A stretch of DNA of 14,205 bases from Cyclobacteriaceae bacterium (GTDB lineage: Bacteria > Bacteroidota > Bacteroidia > Cytophagales > Cyclobacteriaceae), in assembly GCA_029880385.1 (NCBI GenBank), contig JAOUOM010000007.1:1-14205 (forward strand). The letters run 5' to 3'. The notes under the pieces were generated by a model. That model had not been told where the DNA came from, searched no databases, and was given only the letters and a program-made list of their open reading frames with translations. The first letter of the stretch is position 1. Each line of letters starts with the position of its first letter. Of the stretch, positions 7,356-12,107 are shown in pieces. The position numbers and the translations under genes were made by a program.

Positions 7356-8194
7356 TGTACGATCAGGTTCAAAAGCTGGGAAAATCCCTGATACACCATG
7401 GCCCGAATAATGACCGTGCCTACCTGATGAAGCTTGATGATTCGGACCGGCTTACCATCATCGATCAATTGTATCAGCTCTGTTTGTTGAAGCGGTATTC
7501 GAAAATAATCGCAAAGGTACCGGAACCCTATGTGGGGAAGTTCATGGAAAGTAATTTTAAGGTGGAGGCTGCCATACCGGGTTTCTACAACGGAAAAACC
7601 ACGGGATATTTTTTAGGCCGGTATTTTAGTTTGGCACGATCCCGGTTTTCGACCACCGATCGAGCGAAAGTCCGGCAGATCCGGGAGGCAGCACGTGCGC
7701 CGTTTGATCCTTTGTCGGTACATCTGCTATCCGGTTATCAAATCAGGCCGCTCGGCCCGGGGCATGTCGTGGCTTTGGCTGAACTTTACAAAAAGGTCTT
7801 TTCGGTCTATCCTTTTCCTGTTTTTGACCCGGCATATTTGATGTCGACGATTGAAGAAGGAAGCGTACACTATTTTGGTGTTTTCAAAAACAAGCAATTG
7901 GTGGCGGCTTCATCTGCCGAAGTGGATAGACAGGCTGGTAATGCGGAAATGACCGATTTTGCCACGCATCCCGATCATACGGGCATGAAATTGTCTGTCT
8001 TGTTACTCCGGCAAATGGAGTCAGCCATGCGTGAAAAAGGTATTCAAACCCTTTATACCATCGCACGTGCCAAATCGCCGGGCATGAACAAAACGTTTCA
8101 TCGTTTGGGCTATACGTATGGCGGAATCCTGATCCATAATACCCAGATTGGTTCTTCCATCGAACACATGAATGTCTGGTACAAACCGGTGTAG
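7355..8194 (+). CDS. ablB: Beta-lysine N-acetyltransferase (AblB)
   Basis: 279 residues from ATG 7355, which overlaps the symporter stop as TGATG; a TTG one codon earlier is an unlikely start. The N-terminal ~130 residues have the AblB-specific pattern LYQLCLLKRYSKIIAKVPE (39-57) and EAAIPGFYNGKTTGYFLGRYF (71-91). The C-terminal part (~130-279) is a GNAT acetyltransferase fold, with a motif A-like segment around HPDHTGMKLSVLLLRQME and a motif B-like GMNKTFHRLGYTYGG. In methanogens and Bacillus, AblB uses acetyl-CoA to acetylate beta-lysine at the epsilon amine, giving the compatible solute N-epsilon-acetyl-beta-lysine in the cytoplasm. The lysine aminomutase two genes upstream supports this role over generic GNAT activity. 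A weak hairpin (TCAGG/CCTGA, 8198-8213) without a T-run follows, so where the operon ends is unclear. Confidence 0.87.
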   Translation: MYDQVQKLGKSLIHHGPNNDRAYLMKLDDSDRLTIIDQLYQLCLLKRYSKIIAKVPEPYVGKFMESNFKVEAAIPGFYNGKTTGYFLGRYFSLARSRFSTTDRAKVRQIREAARAPFDPLSVHLLSGYQIRPLGPGHVVALAELYKKVFSVYPFPVFDPAYLMSTIEEGSVHYFGVFKNKQLVAASSAEVDRQAGNAEMTDFATHPDHTGMKLSVLLLRQMESAMREKGIQTLYTIARAKSPGMNKTFHRLGYTYGGILIHNTQIGSSIEHMNVWYKPV

Positions 8195-8398
8195 TCCTCA
8201 GGCTTAATCCTGATCCAAGCATGAGCTATGTTCGTATTAGTCAGCATGGGTGCCACACATGGTTGAGAAAAATCGTTCCCGTTTACCGCATTCCCCCTTG
8301 TTGTCAGTGAAATTTGCAGGTTGGCGAAAAAACAGGGTGAATATGTACATCCTGTCTCGTATTTTAGCCTTAGCTGCGTCAGATACGTGAGGTATTGT

Positions 8399-8406
8399 TA
8401 TATTTC
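8399..8406 (+). promoter_or_regulatory. Possible -7 box for the beta-barrel gene
   Basis: TATATTTC matches TAnnTTTG at five of six fixed positions and ends 20 bases before the ATG at 8427. That leaves a very short leader of about 14 bases, so the assignment is weak. The rest of the 232-bp spacer after ablB shows nothing I can name. Confidence 0.2.
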
Positions 8407-8426
8407 ACCTAAAACCTTTCATTCTT

Positions 8427-9098
8427 ATGAATTCAGGAGTACCTAAAATTTTACTTTTTGCCTTCCTTTTGGTTGGCTATGCACGTGGTTTCTCACAGGG
8501 TATGACAGAGGCGGACAATCCGGCAAAGGAAAAATCCGGGTTTATCAACGAGTATATGTTTGCCCTGAATCGAACGGATGTACAGGATGTGAAAACGAAA
8601 AATCTGACCGGGTTCGGCTTTGGCCTCTATCACCGGCAGCAAGTCGGATCCAGGGCGGGTTCTGCTCTTTCGGGTTGTTGTAAGCGGCTTGATTTAATTT
8701 TGGGTGTTGAGTATAACCGTACCAATCAATTGCAATATGACAGTGCGGGTTCGTCAGTAAATGAGTATACGGTAGGGCTTGCAAATATTGATTTTCCACT
8801 GGGTCTTCGTTTTAATCTGGGATTGCATGATCGCCTCGGCATGTTCCTGGAAGGTGGTTTTTTTGTAAACTGGATGATCGCGATCAAAGATTCCAGGGGC
8901 AGTTTTTATTCCGGAAAGCCTGATGGTTATGCCTTCTTCCCCGGGCCCTACACGGGACTTGGCCTTGTGTATGTTGCCGGGAGCTCCAAAATCATCGTAA
9001 AGACTGACTACAAATGGAGTCCGTACACATTGTATCATTTTGGTGAGGAATATGCTGACAATAAATACGTCCGCATCGTGATAGCACTGGCCCGATAA
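8427..9098 (+). CDS. Predicted outer-membrane beta-barrel protein (hypothetical)
   Basis: 223 residues. The N-terminus is a Sec signal peptide (NSGVPKILLFAFLLVGYARGFSQ, cleavage likely after FSQ near residue 24). The mature part has alternating polar/hydrophobic strands rich in Gly, Tyr and Phe (TGFGFGLYHRQQ, LDLILGVEYNRT, DFPLGLRFNLGL, GMFLEGGFFVNW, YTGLGLVYVAG), as in the eight-stranded PorT/OmpA-like barrels common in Bacteroidota, and ends in VRIVIALAR. Two adjacent cysteines sit near residues 84-85. I do not recognise a specific family, and no enzymatic motif is visible. It lies 232 bases after ablB in the same direction, probably with its own promoter, so a functional link to the abl operon is not supported beyond proximity. 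Role unknown; an outer-membrane structural or binding protein is the most I can say. Confidence 0.65.
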   Translation: MNSGVPKILLFAFLLVGYARGFSQGMTEADNPAKEKSGFINEYMFALNRTDVQDVKTKNLTGFGFGLYHRQQVGSRAGSALSGCCKRLDLILGVEYNRTNQLQYDSAGSSVNEYTVGLANIDFPLGLRFNLGLHDRLGMFLEGGFFVNWMIAIKDSRGSFYSGKPDGYAFFPGPYTGLGLVYVAGSSKIIVKTDYKWSPYTLYHFGEEYADNKYVRIVIALAR

Positions 9099-9203
9099 GC
9101 CCTGATCCGTATTTTTAACGCGGTGTAGCCGCTACTTCCCGACTCTGATCCAGTCTGTTTAGGGCAATGATGCCGGACAAGAAGGGCATAATCAACGAAA
9201 GAC

Positions 9204-9243
9204 TGTGCGGTAGCTTTCACTCAAAAGAGAGGGCTACCGCACA
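9204..9243. terminator. Strong stem-loop between convergent genes
   Basis: Perfect 11-bp inverted repeat TGTGCGGTAGC (9204-9214) / GCTACCGCACA (9233-9243). The stem can extend through two G-T wobbles and T-A, C-G pairs, then, past an A-A mismatch, two more pairs, leaving a tiny loop. It sits between the ends of the plus-strand barrel gene and the minus-strand hexosaminidase gene, where a shared terminator is expected. No T-run follows on either strand, so it may instead be a 3'-end stabiliser or act by another termination mode. Confidence 0.6.
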
Positions 9244-9267
9244 ATCACCGCCAATATCCGGCATGCG

Positions 9268-10914
9268 TTATTTACTGGGTGCAGGGTTGGCAAATTCCAG
9301 CGGCGCATAGTAGATGCCGGCCTTATTCCATACACCTAATAAAGGGGCGAGGGAATTTAAAAATGCATCATAATCCTTTTGTGCAGCTGGTGTCCAGCCT
9401 ACTTCGGCATAGGCCGCAATCCGGGGAAATACCTGAAAATCCATTTGTCCGTCAAATGGGATCCACTCGCCCCACATCTGGCATCCCGAGCCTATGATCT
9501 TGTGATGGTACCTGGTGTCCAGGCCTTCGGGTATTGGGTCAAAGGCATAGGCTTTGCTCAGCGAAATTTGTTGGTAGTTATAGTCTATGTAGGTGGAGGA
9601 ATGGAGGGAATTGACAATGTCGTAACCGCTGGTGGCGGCTGCCTCGGCCAGTTTGATATCGCCTTTCCAGAAATGAACAACCGTCGAGCTGGCGAGCGAC
9701 TGCCCGGCTTTGGTATCATTTTCATCCTGGTATTCGTGGAGGTTGTGCCCCATGATCTCGTTCCAGCCCATCATACGGCGACCTTTGGAGGCAAGGTATT
9801 GGGAAATGGTGTTGGTGAAAAAAATCTGCAGGTCGGCGGGTGAGGCCAGGTTGTTTTCCTGCATATAGGCCTGAATTTCCGCTGAGTTTTTCCAAAAATC
9901 ATATTTTACTTCGTCGCCACCGATGTGAATAACCTGCGAAGGAAAAAGCGTCATCACTTCATCGAGTACGTCGGTCAGGAAGGTATAGGTTCTGGGGTTG
10001 GCCACATTGTAGACATCCTTGCCCACGCCAAACCAGATAGGCACCTGGATTTCCTGGCCGGAAGCACCCAGCCAGCTGTAGGCTGCTATGGCTGCACTGC
10101 TATGGCCGGGCATTTCGATTTCGGGGACGATCGTAATGTGGCGTTCGGCCGCATAGGCAACGATCGCTTTTATTTCATCCTGGGTATAGAAGCCCTCGTG
10201 TACCTCACCTGACTGGATGGGGCTTTTCCATTGCAGGGGGCCGATTTGTGTACTGACCCTTTTGGATCCGATCTCTGTCAGAAGCGGGTATTTTTTTATT
10301 TCGATGCGCCAGCCCTGGTCATCAACAAGGTGCCAGTGAAAGACGTTCATCTTGAGACGGGCCATTTCGTCGAGCAGTTTTTTGACCTGATCCATTCCTT
10401 TGAAATAGCGCGATTCGTCCAGCATAAAGGCACGCCATCCGAAACGTGGCTGGTCTTCGATGTGTACAAACGGCAGGGAGCGGCCCTCTGCAGTGGAGTT
10501 GGCATTGAGGGCCAGTTGGCGAAGGGTCTGAAAACCATAAAAAAGGCCGGTTTCGGTAAGGGCACGAAGCTGAATGCCCCTGGCGGTGATGTCCAACTGA
10601 TAGCCTTCTTTGCCCAGGCCGGTGAGTTTGGGGTCGAGGGCAAAACCGATAAGATCCTGTTTTTCCCTGCCTGTTCCGGGAGCCAAGGTCAGATCTAGGT
10701 CGTTGGTGAGCGTAGCAAGGACGTACGACTGGAGCCGGGGCAGGTTGTCGGCAGAAAGCTTCACCTTTTCTGTCAGTATGAAAGCACCTTTTTTTACTTC
10801 ATACGACGAAGGCCGTGGAATGACTGACAGGGGCTGTTGGGCGTACATCACAACGCCGGTAAGGAAAAAAAACAGGGCGAACAACCCTTTTCGCAAACTA
10901 TCCGGTAGACTCAT
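9268..10914 (-). CDS. Beta-N-acetylhexosaminidase, glycoside hydrolase family 20
   Basis: 548 residues with a Sec signal peptide ending at MYAQ (about residue 26), so periplasmic or exported. Residues ~28-150 form the family's N-terminal alpha/beta domain (start LSVIPRPSSYEVKKG). The catalytic barrel follows, with RAFMLDESRYF (161-171), NVFHWHLVDDQGWRIEI (190-206), VPEIEMPGHS (263-272) and the catalytic pair Asp334-Glu335 in HIGGDE. GH20 enzymes use substrate-assisted catalysis, with the Glu as acid and the Asp orienting the 2-acetamido group, to remove terminal GlcNAc or GalNAc from chitobiose, peptidoglycan fragments or glycoproteins. No carbohydrate-binding or T9SS sorting domain is seen at the C-terminus, which ends soon after the barrel. 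It lies in the same direction as the DUF202 gene, 172 bases downstream of it, and faces the barrel gene across a stem-loop. Confidence 0.93.
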   Translation of the reverse strand: MSLPDSLRKGLFALFFFLTGVVMYAQQPLSVIPRPSSYEVKKGAFILTEKVKLSADNLPRLQSYVLATLTNDLDLTLAPGTGREKQDLIGFALDPKLTGLGKEGYQLDITARGIQLRALTETGLFYGFQTLRQLALNANSTAEGRSLPFVHIEDQPRFGWRAFMLDESRYFKGMDQVKKLLDEMARLKMNVFHWHLVDDQGWRIEIKKYPLLTEIGSKRVSTQIGPLQWKSPIQSGEVHEGFYTQDEIKAIVAYAAERHITIVPEIEMPGHSSAAIAAYSWLGASGQEIQVPIWFGVGKDVYNVANPRTYTFLTDVLDEVMTLFPSQVIHIGGDEVKYDFWKNSAEIQAYMQENNLASPADLQIFFTNTISQYLASKGRRMMGWNEIMGHNLHEYQDENDTKAGQSLASSTVVHFWKGDIKLAEAAATSGYDIVNSLHSSTYIDYNYQQISLSKAYAFDPIPEGLDTRYHHKIIGSGCQMWGEWIPFDGQMDFQVFPRIAAYAEVGWTPAAQKDYDAFLNSLAPLLGVWNKAGIYYAPLEFANPAPSK

Positions 10915-10946
10915 GACTTTATGATTTTATACGTTTGGCATGTAAA

Positions 10947-10961
10947 CCTGTAAAGTACAGG
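10947..10961. promoter_or_regulatory. Palindrome upstream of the hexosaminidase gene
   Basis: CCTGTA-AAG-TACAGG: perfect 6-bp arms around three bases, 33 bases before the GH20 start codon on the minus strand. Its position suits an operator or promoter element. No exact TAnnTTTG was found in the 172-bp spacer; the palindrome contains TACTTTAC on the minus strand, only a partial match. Function unknown. Confidence 0.3.
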
Positions 10962-11086
10962 AAGCCATGCCGGAAAAAACGTGCCGTGAGCCAATTTTTT
11001 GATCAGCGGTTCTATGGGTCAGGTACCGGCTGGAACCAAAAGAAAAGTGCGGGACAGGTCGTACGAAAGGGGCTCTGGTCGAACGT

Positions 11087-11344
11087 CTATTGGTAATACT
11101 TGCGAATGGCCCTTCGGACGATATAAAACCGGGCAATCCCAATGAGCAGGATGATGGGGAAAAGCAGAAGCATCAGGTAGCCAAGCTCCCGTACCTCAGC
11201 GAAAAACTCCAGTTTGAGGATGCTTTGCCCGGAAGCCAGAAATACAATGGATGTACGGAAATACGCCAGGAATGTCCGTTCATTGGCCAGTTTGGTACGG
11301 TCAATAGCCAACCAGTCTCTCAGGATAAGTTCTTTTTTGCTCAT
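11087..11344 (-). CDS. DUF202 (YidH-like) small membrane protein
   Basis: 85 residues starting at MSKKELILRDWLAIDRTKLANERTF. The frame stays open upstream, but those residues lack any family resemblance, so the ATG at 11344 is chosen. The DUF202 signature is clear: LANERTFLAYFRTSIVFLASG at about residues 19-39, with the conserved ERT and RT pairs. Two membrane helices are predicted: roughly 25-46, and 55-76 (LGYLMLLLFPIILLIGIARFY). The tail is short and basic (VRRAIRKYYQ). The biochemical role of DUF202 proteins is not established; they are inner-membrane proteins. The gene lies upstream of the GH20 gene on the same strand and is divergent from the VOC gene. A -7 box at 11394-11401 probably drives it. 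Confidence 0.85.
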   Translation of the reverse strand: MSKKELILRDWLAIDRTKLANERTFLAYFRTSIVFLASGQSILKLEFFAEVRELGYLMLLLFPIILLIGIARFYIVRRAIRKYYQ

Positions 11345-11393
11345 GTGTGGTGGAATTTGGCCAGGACCGGACGGGTATGGCTGAATCAGGGGG

Positions 11394-11401
11394 CAAATGT
11401 A
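11394..11401 (-). promoter_or_regulatory. Predicted -7 box for the DUF202 gene (module A)
   Basis: Read on the minus strand, TACATTTG is an exact TAnnTTTG match followed by CCCCCTGATTCAGCC. The DUF202 ATG is at 11344, so the leader is about 45 bases. The sequence is related to the two GGCTGAAGGGCGCAAA copies further right, whose reverse complement reads TTTGCGCCCTTCAGCC. Confidence 0.5.
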
Positions 11402-11476
11402 ACCAGGCAGGGGGAGATGAACGGGTTTTTTGATGCGAAAGGGTAAAAACTCCTGATAAACCAGAGGCAGGTGAGT

Positions 11477-11492
11477 GGCTGAAGGGCGCAAA
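11477..11492. repeat. 16-bp direct repeat GGCTGAAGGGCGCAAA, left copy (module B)
   Basis: Identical to 11558-11573, 81 bases away. On the minus strand it reads TTTGCGCCCTTCAGCC, the form of the end of a Bacteroidota -7 box plus the first transcribed bases. Here the preceding bases are TCCG, so the full -7 consensus fails by one position. Confidence 0.75.
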
Positions 11493-11557
11493 CGGATCGT
11501 CTATAGCCCCGGGCGTGGGCAGCATGCGGGCCTTTGTGCGGAGCACGGGTGTAATGG

Positions 11558-11573
11558 GGCTGAAGGGCGCAAA
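11558..11573. repeat. 16-bp direct repeat GGCTGAAGGGCGCAAA, right copy (module C)
   Basis: Second exact copy of the 16-mer at 11477-11492. Together with TGTA at 11574-11577 it forms a full TACATTTG -7 box on the minus strand (11570-11577). It forms the promoter-like end of repeat copy 2. Confidence 0.75.
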
Positions 11574-11577
11574 TGTA
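11570..11577 (-). promoter_or_regulatory. Predicted minus-strand -7 box (module C)
   Basis: TACATTTG on the minus strand, an exact TAnnTTTG match followed by CGCCCTTCAGCC. It could start a transcript running through repeat copy 2 toward the DUF202 gene, or a short RNA from the repeat itself. It lies 24 bases from the plus-strand -7 box at 11602. Confidence 0.4.
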
Positions 11578-11601
11578 GTGCTCCAACTAGCGGGACTTAT
11601 G

Positions 11602-11609
11602 TAATTTTG
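11602..11609 (+). promoter_or_regulatory. Predicted -7 box for the VOC (YaeR-like) gene
   Basis: TAATTTTG is an exact TAnnTTTG match, 37 bases before the ATG at 11647, giving a leader of about 30 bases. It is back-to-back with the minus-strand -7 box at 11570-11577. No -33 element was evident. Confidence 0.45.
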
Positions 11610-11646
11610 CTGCCTGCCGGATCAAATGGCAGGGGATACAAACGAT

Positions 11647-12036
11647 ATGCTGTCACTAAATAACATACATCACATTGCCATCATCTGCTCGGATTACGCA
11701 GTATCACGGGCATTTTATACCGAAATCCTGGGCCTGGAAGTCATTCGCGAGACCTATCGGGAGGCGCGTGGGTCGTATAAGCTGGATCTGGCATTGAACG
11801 GGGAATATGTGGTGGAACTTTTTTCTTTTCCCGATCCCCCGTCACGGCCGTCACGACCGGAATCTGTCGGGCTGCGGCACCTGGCCTTTGCGGTTGGTGA
11901 TCTGGAGGGTGCGGTACGCCATCTGGTGGCCAAAGGGATCGAGGTGGAGCCCATACGGGTCGATGAACTGACCGGAAAGCGGTTTACGTTTTTTGCCGAT
12001 CCCGACGAGTTGCCCCTCGAGTTGTACGAAGGGTAA
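11647..12036 (+). CDS. VOC-superfamily metalloprotein, YaeR/GloA2 type
   Basis: From ATG 11647 the protein has 129 residues, the same length as Escherichia coli YaeR, and starts in the same way (LSLNNIHHIAIICSDYAVSRAFY); the ATG at 11626 would add seven unrelated residues. Close family segments follow: YREARGSYKLDLALNGEYVVELFSF (37-61), PPSRPSRPESVGLRHLAF (64-81) and KRFTFFADPDELPLELYE (111-128). Likely metal ligands of the vicinal-oxygen-chelate fold are His9 (or His8), Glu57, His78 and Glu125. The family is related to glyoxalase I, but the substrate of YaeR-type proteins is not settled, so a methylglyoxal-detoxifying role is only possible. Cytoplasmic, no signal peptide. Single-gene unit: its own -7 box before it and a terminator directly after it. 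Confidence 0.9.
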   Translation: MLSLNNIHHIAIICSDYAVSRAFYTEILGLEVIRETYREARGSYKLDLALNGEYVVELFSFPDPPSRPSRPESVGLRHLAFAVGDLEGAVRHLVAKGIEVEPIRVDELTGKRFTFFADPDELPLELYEG

Positions 12037-12054
12037 GGCGGTTGGGCTTTGGGC

Positions 12055-12094
12055 AAAAAAAAAGCCGTCAGTTGCGGTAGCTGACGGTCTTTTT
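12055..12094. terminator. Bidirectional rho-independent terminator
   Basis: Inverted repeat CCGTCAG (12065-12071) / CTGACGG (12081-12087) with a 9-base loop. On the plus strand it is followed by TCTTTTT; on the minus strand by nine T (the A-run at 12055-12063). It lies between the stop of the VOC gene and the stop of the convergent BNR gene, and can serve both. Confidence 0.88.
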
Positions 12095-12107
12095 GACGAT
12101 GGATCCT

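Larger units (their letters stand above)
11503..11577 (-). repeat. Dispersed intergenic repeat, copy 2
   Basis: On the minus strand this aligns with copy 1 at 3651-3724. The two identical blocks are at 11538-11549 (12 bases) and 11503-11524 (22 bases). Here the repeat begins with an exact -7 box (TACATTTG) and GCGCCCTTCAGCC, which are degenerate in copy 1. The distance between its -7-like start and the next TTTGCGCCC is 81 bases. Confidence 0.7.
11345..11646. other. Divergent 302-bp intergenic region with repeats and promoters
   Basis: Separates the DUF202 gene (minus) from the VOC gene (plus). It holds copy 2 of the dispersed repeat, a 16-base direct repeat, two exact -7 boxes on the minus strand and one on the plus strand. 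The open frames here are low in plausibility: one encodes CALQP twice, simply because the direct repeat is translated in it. I see no protein gene. Confidence 0.7.

Noticed and set aside
8195..8426. tRNA or riboswitch in the spacer after ablB
   Set aside because: No cloverleaf, no T-loop consensus and no known riboswitch motif; only a weak 5-bp hairpin at 8198-8213.
11503..11573. CRISPR-like array from repeated 16-mers
   Set aside because: Only two exact copies 81 bases apart, with a spacer that itself matches another intergenic region; no cas genes in the window.
11477..11573. Insertion sequence with the 16-bp direct repeats as target duplications
   Set aside because: No transposase, no terminal inverted repeats, and the interior is too short. 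Copy 1 at 3651-3724 lacks flanking 16-mers.
11386..11586. Minus-strand open frame of 66 residues with CALQP occurring twice
   Set aside because: It translates the 16-bp direct repeat and the dispersed repeat. Composition is not protein-like, and the region is better explained as repeat and promoter DNA.
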